From: Fasciolopsis buskii | Lineage: Eukaryota; Platyhelminthes; Trematoda; Plagiorchiida; Fasciolidae | DNA length: 64,000 bases | Direction: 5' to 3' | NCBI GenBank assembly: GCA_008360955.1 | Contig: LUCM01007993.1 | Coordinates: 31,496 to 95,495, forward strand | Part shown: piece after piece, positions 12,501 through 27,500 of the stretch | Layout of the letters: the number at the start of each line of letters is the position of its first letter | Position numbering within the stretch: position 1 is the first letter of the stretch | Position numbers and translations under genes: made by a program | Notes under the pieces: generated by a model | What the model was told of the DNA's origin: nothing | The model's database searches: none | The model's input: the letters and a program-made list of their open reading frames with translations, nothing else

Positions 12501-15500
12501 TAACATGGTGTTCTATATGATGTTGATAACGACTGGCAAGTTTTACAATCAAAACTTGCCTTAAGAAAGACTACCCGCAGTAGTCGAAACTTTGGCGCAT
12601 TGCATCTACCAAGAACGCTGTGTTATTAACATTATATCATTCACAATTAAAACGAATACATGGCGCATCGATTTTTCGATACATTCCTTTCATCATCTGG
12701 TCCTGATATTTGTATAAATATTTGCCGGCTTTTCAGTATGATTTGTATTAAATCATAACTGTAAGCCGTCCTAGTTTTGACACGGACGTTTTAGTGAATC
12801 CGCATAGCTACACTGCGAATTCATTAAAAAAAGAACTGAATAGTCTCATCCACTTCCATGTACGAAAACAATCATCTGTACCGATTCGAGACCGACGAAA
12901 TGTGAATAGGATCGGTAAAACACTGCAGATTTGAATGATAAGAAAATATCCAATCTAAAGAATACCAATTTACGGGCTTCGTCGACGACTTCATTCGAAA
13001 TAACCTAAATAATAATTGCCAACTCACGCCAATCTGCTTCGATATACGGTTTCGAACATGAATAATCCAATGTGATGTAAAGTACCCACTGGTGGACGAT
13101 TTTAAATTTGCCTCTGTGTGGTGTTCACGGCGCCTGTTCTTTCTTGGTAGAAAGGCAAATGCTGCCTCTACGAGACACTGGTGAATACGCGTTATCGAGA
13201 ACGGTAAAATAAGTTACTTTTATTGATAAATTGAAGTGCAATAAATCACCCAAAAAGTTATAGATAACGCTACGATCTACGTTCGATTTGTCCAGTGTCT
13301 ACCAGGCTTTTAAGAACTCCCCCGCGTGCTCCGTAATCGCTTGATCCAGAAAATCAACGTTATCCAGGTTGAATGTGTATCCTTCTGGTCTTTGTGGATG
13401 TATATGAGGGAGAGTTGGTCGTGTCTTCTTGTAGCTAGTCGGTGCTTGTATATTCCAGTAGTCATTTTTCTCCCGGTCAGATCGACACATCAGTTGCCGC
13501 AGTCTATACATTCAACTTGGTATATGATGTTTGTTCTTCCCTTTTTCAGCCGCTTCCTTATCTTTTTCACTTCCTTTATTAATGAAACAGCAATGTACAT
13601 CAAATTTCAGGAAGGTTACCGCGACCAGCAGAGGGCTGACAAGTGGGGAAGTTGACCAAATGCCACGGCCTTATCCGTTCGGCCACCGACACCGGTTCTG
13701 ATATAATTCTTCTCAAAGTTTGGGACGTTCTATGGGCAATTGTGATTCCTTGAGGTTGGAGTGATCTTGTAATTAATTCAAATGTATTTAGAAGCCTGGT
13801 GTTTCTCAAATAATCCAGTCAATAGACACATCGAATTGGATCACTTGTACATTCGGATAAGAGGCAGACATCTTAGCTAACTGAGAGTACCGGACTTCAA
13901 GTCATACAGATCCATAATCACAAATCTGGGTTATGTATACGCGTCTTTCTACAGAATTGAATAACAATATTCACATACAATACACAGGTAAACGGATCAA
14001 ATTTCTCAGCCCGAATGCCAATCTTCTAAGGTGGAAGGTCAAACCAACAGAAATCAAGTAAATAGAGGTATAGTTTTCAAGTTAATGGCAACCATATAAA
14101 CAGCAGAACCCTTACAACAGCTCCCATGCACTGATGATGTCACCTCGACTGATGATGAAACGTTTACTATCTGAACACCATGAAAAAGCAACCACGCTTT
14201 TCTTTAACTCTAATCCCGTTGTGTTTTGTTGTTTTCTTTTTTTCGCCATTTTCCTATCTCTTTGCTCAGCTGCGGTTTGCCACACTTTCCGAATATTTCG
14301 AGGCATTCTATCGACGGCACGGGCACGAACCACGCTCTGCCGCACACCCCATTGCCGGTCCTGAGCGTCTCAATCTCAGCTTGTTCATCGGGGATTTGTT
14401 CACGTATGCGGATCGTGATCAAGACTACTGGAGTGGCTACTTTACCAGTCGACCGGTGGAGAAGTTTATTACCCGAACTCTTGAATCCGAATTACGGTAC
14501 GTTTTCTCGTTTACTCGTTTAATCGATGCTAGATCGTAAAAGAACTGAAAAAATAATGCCTTGTTGAGTATACTTGGTCATGATTCAATCGGCTTTACGT
14601 TACCAAGTACTTACGTTCATGGTTTAGCTGCTTTCTTGAATCAGTCTCTCGCCATCATCCCGCGTTCAAAGATAAGGTGAAAGAGAGATAAGAATCGTCA
14701 CTAGTTGAAGACGCGGACAAACAGATCTTGATTGAATCTTTGTGGCACGAAAACCGTACATTGGCGCGCGCGCGCTAGTGGGTTGGGCTAGTTGTTCGAA
14801 CTATCCGGTGTTTTTGTGACTACCCGTTTGAAAAGGACATCCGATCCGTTCTATCCCGTTTTGCAACTACCGGACCCGGAAACTCAAACCCATATCATTC
14901 TCTCTCCAGTCTTGGCGTGTGTTAGTGCCTTGCTGGCCGCAGACTTTATGCCATTGTGCATCTAGGAGCTACGTAACTCTTCATATTGTGTGAGCTACAG
15001 TGAAACTGCAACATACTTCCGAACAATCGCGATCGGTAGATTTTAGACGCTTTGTGTGGTCTTTGTAGGCCAAACATTCTGGGTTTTTCTATTGGTTATA
15101 AGCACTTGGTCACCTTTGAATAGCCATGGTTTTCAGTGCCGGTTCCACCGTAGTTAAGAGCCTTTCGCACGTTCGCCGAGGCATTTGATACGGTTGAGAA
15201 ATGGATTGCACCAACGCACCACTCTAGCGATACATGCAAAATATGAAAAAATAATTTTGAAAGCTGGCTGCCATGGTCTAAAATGGAATGTAACCAGGGT
15301 ATGAATTTCTCTGTTTACAGTAATAGGAGATTTAGTGTGATTTTCCTAATAACTCATCGTCCAGTGCAAAGAAAAACCCAACTGTGATGGAAATGCCAAT
15401 CCAGCCAACCCATGAATTGCAAACTGGAACTTCCCAAGCATGTGAGCAGACCGGATCTGAAGTGTCTGTGTGTATGTCGCCGCGGCTTATTTTGCTGTGA

Positions 15501-18500
15501 AATGATCGTGTCCACCACATTTTTTTGTCAATTCGGTTAGTCCAATTCTAGTAACCTGTCTCTCTGTTCCGTGTTTCTTTCGATCGTAGAGTACGCTTTC
15601 ATTTCTCCATTTTCTTCTTTGTTCCTGCTATTGTTCCATTTCTCGTTGTGGTTTTGACTATTCCAGATAGTCATACAATGATTAAACATTGTCTACTCAT
15701 GTGCCACCTGTCATTTTTTATTTTAGCGCATCAGAGATCCTATACACGTTTGCTCGCTTTGTGATCCAACGGTTTCCGAATTCGCAACTAAATGAAACTA
15801 TTGGCCTGTTGGATGATCGAATAACCGAATCTCGTCGAGCCTTGGGCCTCTTTCAGCACCACGATGGTGTGACAGGAACTGCGAAACCACATGTGGCAGC
15901 CGATTATAACAAAAGGTATCTCAGTTCATCATTTTCCCACCTTTCTCTCATTCGATCACTGCAAACATTTTGAATCACTTCTTTCATGGGATTTCCGTTC
16001 CAGGCTCATTTCTGCGTTGGAACACTGTCGCCTGGTTTCTTCAATTTCTTCCTTTGTGTTGCTAAACACTTTATCCGACCCGGATGTCCCTTCCTTACAG
16101 AGATCGATAGTTCCCGAGCAACTTTATGACATCATTCGTCTGTGGATTAAAACTTCAGATGACTCGGCAATAACGTCGATCGAAGACTTGTATTCCGATT
16201 CGGCAGCGCCCTTTCCCTCCGAAATTAAATTGGATTCACCAGATTTGCCCATGTAAGCATAACTACTATTATTCTTCTTGGTATTGTTACTGTTTTTTTT
16301 TCCACCGAATATCTACGAAACAAAAGTGCTTATTTTCTCACTGCTGCATCCGTTGTGTATACTTCCGTAAGGAAGCTTCCTCGATTCTATTGATTTAGCC
16401 AGGTTTACTTGTCTCGATAAGCAACTGATAATCTTTGATTAAAATCCTTTGGTTTCTTCAATCTTGTGCGTCCGGTCACAATCATGTTCAGTTTAAACCG
16501 GGACCCTAGGTGAACGAAAGGCCCGAAGTTCTCCCCCTGTATCTCGGGTTATGGATTTCGAAATCAATGGGATACACTTTGGTCCAACTCTCAGATACCT
16601 GACCGATTGAATCTAATTGGGTTTCGTACGCCTGCTTTGTATGATCTATGCGGTAGTGCAAGTTGCCCATCTCGTTTTGGAATTCAGTAGTGTTTATCCA
16701 AATCGTGTCCTTTAACTGGATAGCATGTGGTGCTCAATTCTTCTTATTCAGTGTTCAGTTCAAATAGGGGAAGAATAATAGTTGCTAACACTTGTAGGTT
16801 TGCACAATTTCTCCACACCCCGTTGAAGTGCACTAATGAATTTCGAGTGTTGCTACAGAAAGCACTGGAAAGCAAAAGTGAAAGATTTCCGTAACTCGCC
16901 TCCTATTGAAACGAAATGTTGACGGAAAGTGGGACACGTTCTGCCGAACGGAATATCTTGTCGCTTAGAGGCCGTATACAAACAAACTGCCTTGTTTTAA
17001 GATCTTTGAATTAGTAGCCTAAATCAGTTGGGACAAACTGTCCTAGATACACGAGTACGTGACAGTGTATTACATGTTCCGTCCCTAAACATTACTATCC
17101 AGTAAATTTCATAATGCACTGAAGTTAACACATGAAATTTCCAAGCGTTTTTCCAATGAGTACCGTTATTCTTGCAGTGCTCGCTTTTCGCTACAGCCCG
17201 TTTCCAGTTAAACGGTACTCCCCTCCAAACGAACACCTTTTCCTGGTCGCCATTTGAAATTCCTTCTGTCAAAGCAGACCATTGCGGTTGCTTTCTAGGA
17301 TATTTACACTGATGAGGAAGCCCCATATTTGTTTGTTGATGACATTAGCGGTTTTGTCTCGTTTCATTCAGGGTGTTGACCATGACATTTTTTGCTATTG
17401 TCTGTCTCTAAACTGTTCTGATGTTGAACAATTCGATAATAACGGTAATACGCCATGAGGTTTTGTAACTCGTGTTAAGCCGTCGAAACTTGTTCGACGT
17501 AAAATTACTCATTTTTCAATAAACTTTCCCGTCTCCAAAAAAAATTATCACTAAACAATCTCAATCTATCCAAGTTCCTTCCTCATTGACGTTTTTCGAG
17601 GTTTATAAATGCAACATCATTTGTTCGAACAAATTCCACTGAGACAAACGTCTTCATCAAACACCATGTGATTATGATAACCACATTAGTTATCTGTGTC
17701 TATTTTTGCGGTCAGCTGATTTTGTTCACCATAAAAACTAGTCTGTCCCAATCACACCCATTAAAATTGTGAACTCGTTGTGCAGTTCGCGTGAGAGATG
17801 TTCTAAACACCACTTAAAGTGATTATCGTAATTGTGTAATATGATATTTGATTTATTAGGAGATAAACATGATTTCCCATGACAACCATTTTTTGTTTTC
17901 ATTGCGACGTTTTGCTACCGGCTATAATACTCCTCGTTCAGCTCATAAAATTAAAAACTGTATTATACTGCATGGATTTTTTTACGTTTGGTAATCTCGC
18001 GTTTCAGTTTGAAACACTAATGAAAAAACAGTCGGGCTCATTGTTTTGTAAAATCAGGAAAAAGTCACGGAAAAAAATTGTCATGTGAGTAAGATGAACA
18101 TTTAAGGGAAGTTGCTCAGCAAGCCGGCCGAAACCGGGTCCCGGTTTGTCAAAACACGTGCTAAATAAGGAACAGCGGAATTTCCAAAGATATCAGTTCC
18201 GTAGGATGTGGAACGAAAATCGGATGATTTGGAAATTTGAGAGTGACACTGTGAGTGATCACAATGCAGAGGACGAGTTTGATCTTCAGGTATCTTATGT
18301 GCAAACTTTCCACGTGTGGATAAGTATTGCTCACATCGTTTAATGGACAATGGGGTGATTCCTATGAATGACACGTCTATTAATTGACGGTCCTCAAAGG
18401 GTAATTGTAAAATCTTTCCTAAGTAAGCCTACAAAAATAACAAGAGAACGACACAGGAGGATTGGTATTCAAAATAGTAGACGATGCTCTGCTTGATATG

Positions 18501-21500
18501 TAGTGTCGAAGCCTCTTAATCTGAAATGGATACCGTTGAAGATTCTTTACACTAGTGGAAATATGAGAAATCCAATTTGGTTTCCTATTTATCATAACCC
18601 CATCTATTTCACGGAACCAATTCTGGCAAGCGTTACTAAGTTGATCAACGATGGTTCAGATGCGAAGATTTTTCGGGAGAGAGTGAGAACATCTTTGCAA
18701 GAAAATCGTAAATAAGAAGCACGTTGCCGTTACAACTTTGACACTCTTCAGATATTTGTAAAAGGGAGAACATTATTAGCACAGTTAGGCAAATGACACC
18801 ATGAAGTAGTTTATAAGTTGATGATATACCTAGAAAAGAGATATGGAGAAAAAACAGCATCCTGAACACGTATGAGCTGTTAACCAACGATTTCAGTGTT
18901 TGGTAAAGTAATCCGACACCCACGCTACTAACGGTCTGGGACAACCAGATGTTTCGTGTTTGTGAAGCTACAGCAGCCGTTAAACAGAATCGAACGTGAT
19001 CAATTGTTTACGAAGACAATGTACGTCATCATCGTTCAGCTTCAAACAGCAAGGCAAGCCTCACTAACCGCTGCCTTTTCCCCAAGGTTACATGTTTCAA
19101 TAAAAAGAGTGAATATCCAAGGGGCACAGGGGGGATCTACGCAGGTGGGTAAAGACAAGACGCTGTCCTAGCTAGCACACAGAACACAGACTAATTGTAC
19201 AAACGCACGTGTTTTCAATCATTCTGATTCGATAGAAAATGACAACACGGTCGCCACTGATCAGTGTTCACTGGTATATGCTTCAGTGTCTCCAGCTAGC
19301 TAGTTGACGGGTCTTTCGGACCTTAACCACAAAGACGTGAAACATCTACTTTACCTAACTTCGCTGTACATTTTCTCATTCTGCGTTGCCACGTCATCTG
19401 TTGGCCTCCACATAGCTTCTTCCATTCCTTGGGAGGAACGCAAAGTAGGGCACAATATGGTAGACGAGTGCTCGACATACAAGACACGTGACCCAAGCAG
19501 CGTAGTCTACTAAGTTTCATAGGCTGATATAAGGTATTCTGAATGCCAACATCTAGTATTGGATTCCTAACCTCCAAATTACTTGCTCGGTCACTCTATT
19601 CAGTCTTAGCGATACTACGTAGACATCGGTGGTCGAAAACCTCCAACCGACGAGCGTCGCCAACACGCATACTTCATGTCTCGCAACCGTACAGCAAAAC
19701 TGAGCGCACTGCGTCACAGTACACAAGACCTCTCAACTTCAGTGAAATAACAAGCCGACGTCACAAGTGCTTCAGTCCAGCGTAAGCTGCACGAGCCCTA
19801 GATATACGCATATTTACCTCCACTTCCGAGCTCCCTTCGTTCGACACGCAGCTACCAAGGTGTGTGAAACGGTCCACAGTCGTTATTTACTCTCCATCCA
19901 GTATCAAGTTCGGCGCTGCTTTCGTCCAGTCCTGCAACAGTACTTTGCACTTTGAAGGTGAAAAGCACATGCCAAGTCGCGCAACCGATCTCGACAGTCT
20001 ATCTAATGCGCATTGTGTATGGTCCGCGGAATCGAACATGCACACGACGTCATCTGCCCAATCTAGATCACACAGCTTCTCTCAATTTTCCAGTTTGATT
20101 CCTACTTCTTGAAGACCTCCTCAAGCTTCTTCTATCACCTCGTCCATGACGAAGTTGAACAGGAATGGAGAGATGGGGTGCCTTTGTCGAACGCCACTAG
20201 TCGTTTCGAATGAACTTGATAGTTCACCGTATACCCTAACGCGACCATAGGTATGCAAGTACAATGCTCGCAATGGGTTCACGAAGTTAGCTGGCGTACC
20301 CTTCCGGTGGAGAGCGCTGAATAGTGTCGTCCGATCCACTGAGTCGAACGCACGTTTCAAGGCGAGGAAGACTACGGTCGTAGGGCGGCCGAACACACCT
20401 GTTGACCAGCCTGCATTGAAGTGCACGTATTGAAGGAACCGATATTCAGAGGCTGACGAGTCTTGAGAAACTGTGCATGAACTAGCAAATCGAAAGCCAC
20501 CTACTACACTATTTGACATTGAACCGTTACGAGTATCGGGCGTGTTATCAATGGAGATACTATGGGTAGGCAGAAGGGGCAAACAGATTGGGTTGGAGAC
20601 AGAGACAGGTTGAATAAAAGAGAGGGAACTCTTAGTAGTAGCATGCTTATCACTACCCACCCCGCTCGATGCATTTGGCACCACGGTTCTGACTATTCTG
20701 CGCGAGAACCGACGCAGTGTGGAGTTATTTGTAAGCGTGTAACTCATGGGGATTGATGGACCAGTGCTGCTAGGGCGTCCATCCGCTAAGCAGAAGAACG
20801 ATTAGGGTTCTCAACCAATGCCTTTGGTTCTAACAAGATCCCGATCGCAAGGCAGAGGGGCATGGCTGAGTGGAAGCCCATTTGCTTGGATCATTTATTC
20901 TTCCACTCGTTTTTACGACTGAGCTGCTAACTCAGATCAACCCGCGACTTGGAGGACCAGGAGACTACTTCGTCAGGCCTTCCTTTATTCACTGACCTTC
21001 TAGGCATGATTTGATCTTCGGCTTGAGATAAGCCAATCTGTATGGCTCGTTGGGTCATGGAGGCACGCAAGCCGTCACACCACATCAAGGTGCACTCTCG
21101 TTATGACAATGCACGGATGTCGCGCACGCGTCTATAGGCTTACAAATATGATAAGACCGGGCGTTGCTGGTATCCAGTGACAGGTTTTACTCCGCTTTGG
21201 TTGCGTCAAAGTTAATGGGTTTGAATAAATCGCAACGTACTTTAACATCGGTATTATTCCGCACACGTCTTGTTGTCAGTCACGACTAGATGTGCAGTTT
21301 CCATTGCTACCCAAACAGTCGCGCTCATCACTAATGTATTGTTTCATAATTGTTCAGCCTTGTACATGGAAAATTCGCAATCTGTCACGGATGGATGTAG
21401 GTACGCTAATCTATTATCTACCCACGTTTTAGCAACCAAAACCGAACTTGAATTCCAAATGTCTGGCTTTTTTCTTCAAAATTCACCGCGCGAATTTTTC

Positions 21501-24500
21501 GATGAATTTTCTCCGACGGAATCTACGTCCATCTTCTGAATTCCTCGGTTACCGCTACCTCTCCTCTGGCAACAACACATGCAAACTGGGCTTTTAGAGT
21601 CGACCCACTGAGAGCACTTTCCCCCAGAACGGAATACATCACTTTTTCCGTCCCGAGCATGTTGTTCACTCATCCGATACTTGAATTCTTCCAATTTGTA
21701 ATCGTCCTCGGTTCTGTGGATCTACATCGAAGCTAGTACATACTTGTGTTCGATAGTCACTAGTTTCGCTTGCCGAAATGCCATGTTCGGTTTCAAAATG
21801 TGACACTCTTGTTTCGTGTTTTTTTCCCGTCCCGCCTAACTCACAGTTCAATCATTGTCTTCAATCCGTTACCGCACGCACGAACAACCACGATCACCAT
21901 TCATGTGGATGGCGCAAATGAACACTATGAGGTGGATTTCGCTCCGCCACCATCTGAATCAGAAAACCATCCAATCACAATCCAAATGGAACCATTCGAT
22001 TCGAAAACTGGACCGACCACACGTCTTCGTATAGGTCCCGTTTATTTGGTTCCGTTGAGCTTGTCTCAAGTCGTCCTAAAACCAACCAAAACTCCCGGCG
22101 ATCAATTTGTGCAGGTTTCTCACGGCCATTCTGTGTACGTGTTTGTTGCAGCTATTTTTTATGGCCCACCTCGTTTCATGTTCAATCATTGCAGGTCACT
22201 ATCCCTATCCGCGATCTAATGATTGTTAATTCATTTTGTTCGTAATATCAGATGCCCTTTTCTCTCGCATTTCGTTCTTGTTGGTGTAATGCTCCGAGTA
22301 AGTGAGACGCCCAACTAAAGAGAAGGAACTGGTGCCAGTATTTGAGTCGACAATACTGTAACATGATTGCAAATTCAGTTCTTTCCGATATATTTTATCA
22401 GGCACTGAACACGTGGTTCAAAGAGTTTTCATGTAGGATCTTTTACTTTTCTGTCGCTCTTGAGTTTACTCTCAAATCAGGTCTAAAAAGCGTTTGCCTG
22501 TTCGAAGACCAATCTGATTGTATTTTGCCTCTTATCGCGTAGATATTCAGCATTGGAGAAGAATCTCGCTACGGGAAAAAGATTTATATCATAGGTTGCG
22601 TAAATCGTCTAATCATTCACCTCGTCACGATATACATGTGAACATGTTTGGTCTTTCAATGAATCTTTTGAACTCGTCCCTCACGCACAATTCGATTCCC
22701 GCCAATAGCAACCGTTTGTTTTTCTACTGCGTCATCCTATTCACCTTACCCAATATTCTCACATTCATCGAATACTGCGGTTGGCCGTTCTTGTGGTACT
22801 GTTCCCGGAAGACGTTCTGTTCCTATTCTCCCACATTCTTCTGCGGCTAGCATCCAAATTTCACCGAACTAGCGTCCGCCGGCTGGTACATTTTATCTTC
22901 GATGCCCCTTCAAGCTGGTCACTTTCAGTGTGCGAACACTGATGCATATTGGGACAAAAGGCTTGTTTAGCTCGTGCAATAGATGCCGGCGATTTGCGCT
23001 ATATCCAAGACGCCCACATTCAAGCCCCTACTTTTGTCCTTCAGTGGAGTTTTATCCAGGCCGTCTTAGAGATTCTGGGGCTCCGGCTTCTGTCGTTCTT
23101 GGCGTTGGTGTGGCTCTGAGTGAGGGGGCTGAAGTCACACTGCTTTTTATACTTTATTTCCTTTATTAATAAAAAATTGTGTATGTCATTTATCGATTGG
23201 GGATCGCGGACAACAGAGAACTGCCAAGTGTATAAGTTGACCACGGGTCGGACGATTCGAACCCATAACCTTCTCGTCGAAACCCCTCGACTTTATCCGC
23301 CTGACAAATGCCTGGGTGGAGCTGGCTATGCGCAGTGTGACTTGGATGTTCGTGCGAAGTAAGCAGCAAAACAAAGTGATTTTAGTAGTAGATTCGGATG
23401 CTAGTGTGACTCGGATGTCCCCCAACGAGGTGTATTTAGGATAACCTTTTGGTCTCGATTTCCGTAGTTCAGAAAATCTGGAATGGTTGTTGGCCCTGTA
23501 CTCATATTGTACTGTATTGTGTCGTATTGGACTTTTGCTTACACAGATATAAGCATTTCAGTTATACCATGAAGCGCCTGGGTAACACGAACTGTTCTCG
23601 TTTGCAAAAACTGGGGACCGTAGACTAGGATCGAATGCAGAGAAAAAATCGAAGAAAGTGCATCGGACAAATTTGGCAATGCAATGAACCGGGAATGCCA
23701 CATCGTCCAAAGTGAATCTATTTGTTTTCTTTGATAGACTAAAGGATTTCACCGGACACTCGTACAGAAGTGAGACGACTCAGGGTGACACATTCTGTTA
23801 GCTTAGCACCGCATAATTTAAGAACGATGAGATGAAAACGTATGGCTTGAATACTGGAATTACTATGTTTTGGAAATGGGCGCAACCGTGACTGGTCTCG
23901 AAGATTCGAGAATGGAATGTATGGATAAGGATGTGCAATCCGTCTTCACAATCCTCCAGTTTTTTCTCAAAAACAATTTGTGGTTGCGCTTCAACTCCCC
24001 TGGCCCACCCTCCGTCCCAATACAAACCCTAGACAACAAAACAACCAACACAACAGATCCTTGTGTATTCAGGTTATGCATGTAACACCACAAATCCCTT
24101 CCCCACCCATATTTGTATCTGACTAATCCAATCCTTCCTATAGTGAAAATTTTTTGTCAAGGTGTATAGTGATGTAATGGCATGAGTACGAATCACTGAA
24201 AACGAGCTTGTTCGCCAACTTGTGTTTTCTCAATGTGCTCAGTGGTAATTTTCAAGGAATTAAAATATCAAAAATTACTGTGAATGTATTTACAAAAAGG
24301 TTGACATTAATATTTGTAAATTCTAAAGAAAACCACGAACTTACATGGAAATGACATCTTTGGAGAAGAAGAAGAATGTTTTTCCCAGAAAAATCACTTA
24401 GTCATATTTTGATTTGGTTAGACTCTTTGAAAGATTGGAAAGCTGTCCCGGGATACACTTTGGCTCTTAAAAGTAACAGACAGTCAGTACTGGTTGGAAT

Positions 24501-27500
24501 TAGAGCACATAGTTTAGGACAGAATAATTCGAGATGGTTGGAAATGATTCTGTCTAGAGTAGAATTACCTGTGGTTGGAGAAACATCGATCAAATCAAAC
24601 AGGATAAAGGGAAGTGTCGAAGTGTGAATAAAATCACCCACGATTATTATGTGTAGGTTATCATCCACCAACGGGACCAGGAAATGCGAGAAACAATCGA
24701 AAAAGGACGAAGTATCAGTTTGTGTGCCTAAAGAGGTTACGAACAAGTTCGTTGTAATTGTCCTCGTATGTCGAGAAAACTTAGAATGATATCCGGTGGC
24801 TACGCAGTCACTACCAGACTGAACATCAGATTGGTTCAGATTTGCTAGACCAAGAAGAATTTATACATGTGACAAAACCCCATCCGTTTTTTAGCGTTGG
24901 ATTGTCTGTCCTTTCGGTATGTCTGAAAGCCTCCGATGAATGCTAGTCCATCCGCAACGTGTGGGTCCAAACGACTTTTGAATGCAACTCACACACGTAT
25001 GACCGTGTATTGGAGAGTGGAGAATTAGTGGTGTATATTAGTACTTGGTAGAGATATAACACTTATTTCGGCTGGCAGAGTGCATTTAAGAGCATCCAGA
25101 CAACCGGCAGGAATGCGTCTTTTCGGCTTTCGTGGTAATACGTAACGTACACGGGTAGTTAAATTCAAGGGAGGAAAAAATTCAGGAGAGTACTTTAGTA
25201 GGTGTGCATCCTACGGTGGAGTTGTTGGCATGAGGGCCACGACACAAATTGCGAAAACCAGAGCAGCTTTCGCGAACTTGCATCACTTGAAGATGCCCGG
25301 TGACTTTATGTATTCAATCATTGGTTTCTTCGTCCATATTTGAGTATTGTTATCTCTCTTTTGTGTAGCCTAAGAATGATCGAAACTTAATATCAGCGAT
25401 AGTGATTTTTAAAGTGGGATATTGATGCTGATGAGTGGATGTTTGAAGCGAGCGAAGGATTTGCAAACACCCTGGTGATTGAGGCATGTATTGAACATGC
25501 ATTCTTGTTTGAGCCCTCTATATACAAGACGAGTTGAGGTTTGGAAATATGGTCACTTTATTGAAATAATGTTACTTAAAAACCCGAAAATATTAGGTTC
25601 CATCAAAGAAAACATACCCTGTTTCCAGATTAAAGTCCACAAAATGCATGTTGAGTTTTTTTTACTGTGCGGGGTTCTCTTGTTTGTCTACTTCTTACAC
25701 ATCGGTTTGTTACCCACAGTGTTTGACGGTCTCGTGACACGGTAATCAAAACTTGCCAGGTCCATGATCACATGAACTGAACCAAATTCCATTCGTCCAT
25801 AAGTACAGTTCTACAACTATATAGGTGAAGTAACCTGCCCCCGAAAACATTGTGTGCCAGTATTTTCCAACCTTTCATACTGATCCCTCAAGATTCTAAG
25901 TCAGTCCATTCACTCAACTTTCATCTCTATTCATTCATTACTTTCCAATTTCATTAGCTCAGATGGCTTCACTCATGGCTCCTCCTTGATATGGCTCGAT
26001 TCAGACTCCATACAGTTGGGTTTCAGCGCTCGCACTGGGCTGCTTCAGGTAACTGGTTTTTCCCATGCTGTCGAAGCCGTCAACTCTCTTTCAGATTTTG
26101 ACCATGATGTCATATTTTGAAAGAATATTATTCCATTTGGCGATTATGGTAGATCGATAGGGGCGTAAATAAATCGATTTCCAATTTGGTCATCGGCTCG
26201 TATCACCCCGGATCACTATGTTTTTTGTAGCATCATTTCCCTACTGAGTCTCGACCACCATAAAACTGTACATTTCTAATCTCTATCGATTTTACGTGGT
26301 TTGATCAAGGAACTAAGTTATCTGGTAAAATTCATTTTAATCAAACTAAAACGTGTTTCTACGTATCCGTGAGTGAATGGATTTTGTGATGTATAGTAAT
26401 GATCAATCGCCCTTGTCCTATGCTTGGTTATTCTGAGTAAAATGTGTACCTTTCCACTTCAAAAGCTTCCTCTCTGTACGCAGTTTGATGAGTCTTAAAA
26501 TCCATATTCCAGCATTTTATGCATTGCTTATATCACTTAAACCTTTTCTATAATCACGTGGAGTTCGAGAATATCATTGGTCGCGTCCTAGCAAGTTATT
26601 AATTTTGCTAATGTTCAGCTGTGTATGTTTTCCATTCATATTTTTCCATCCCTTCTTGTTTGTGATTGGTCAGAAAATGTTTTTGGTTCCGTAAATCAAC
26701 ATTTAACCGGTGTGACTTCTGTAAATGTTTGTGTCAAGAGGCCAGTGGAATCTGACCGAGAAGATAACCAGTGCTTGATGGCTACCAACGATATATAGAC
26801 TGACCAGCAGAGCCGCGAAGATAGTTAGTCGGATTGGTTTTAGGCGGCGTGAGGAGCCAGATTTCATGTCCAATTGGACATCCATCTACGCAATATATAT
26901 CCAGACGTCCACGCGACCACCCGGAATCGAACGGGCAACCACCGGCTTACTGGCTTGGTGTTTTACTACTGAGCTACCTCGGACATGGCTCTCGGAAGCA
27001 AATCACGTAGACGAACATCAGATGTCGCGAGAAGCACCATTCCAATGACAATATCTAACCTGGTTCTGTTAGTTTGATTAGCCTTGTCGGTTCCTTTGCA
27101 GTGGGAGCAAACAGTACAGCTAAACACGGTCCGAAGGACGTTTCCCGTTAATATCCAGTTCCTTTAGGCGTTAGGGGGAGCCAGACGTTCATTTACGTGA
27201 CTTACGTTCGAGGGCCGCGTCCACGGTAGCTCAGGGGTAAAGCCATTTGACGTGTAAGTGGATGGTCGCTGATTCCAGCTCGTGGCATGGAATTTTGGAC
27301 ACATGGTACGTAAATGGACTCCCAATTTTATTCTGATTTTGCCAGGCTAATAAATTTGTCTACCATATCCAGAGAATCGCAACGCAATACCGCGGTACTG
27401 CCTTGTCCATGTTGCCAGACGTGTTTGGTTCGCTGTACATTTCGATAACGGAAGAACGTTTCGTATTGGTAGCGAGAATGCGGGAAATTCAAGTCCTCGC

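Larger units (their letters stand above)
10387..14269 (+). other. MAN2A intron 3 (3.9 kb)
   Basis: Contains an antisense PLE GIY-YIG remnant (13260-13565) and an antisense SINE (13560-13700). The rest (10387-13260, 13700-14269) shows nothing I can name; the open frames at 10884-11210 and 11766-12188 look like chance. Confidence 0.7.
16253..21846 (+). other. MAN2A intron 6 (5.6 kb)
   Basis: The 3' third carries an antisense RTE derivative (19190-21125). Upstream, 16260-19190 holds only unassigned open frames (for example 17024-17326 minus, 18102-18374 minus, 18503-18715 plus) with no recognised motif. Confidence 0.7.
22135..25957 (+). other. MAN2A intron 7 (3.8 kb)
   Basis: Holds an antisense SINE (23140-23300), an antisense CR1-type endonuclease remnant (24390-24870) and a short + strand RTE scrap (25190-25310). 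Elsewhere nothing recognisable. Confidence 0.7.

Noticed and set aside
26912..26984. Possible tRNA gene on the minus strand
   Set aside because: Good A and B boxes, but the ends do not pair as an acceptor stem and a long unrelated body follows; read as a SINE head.
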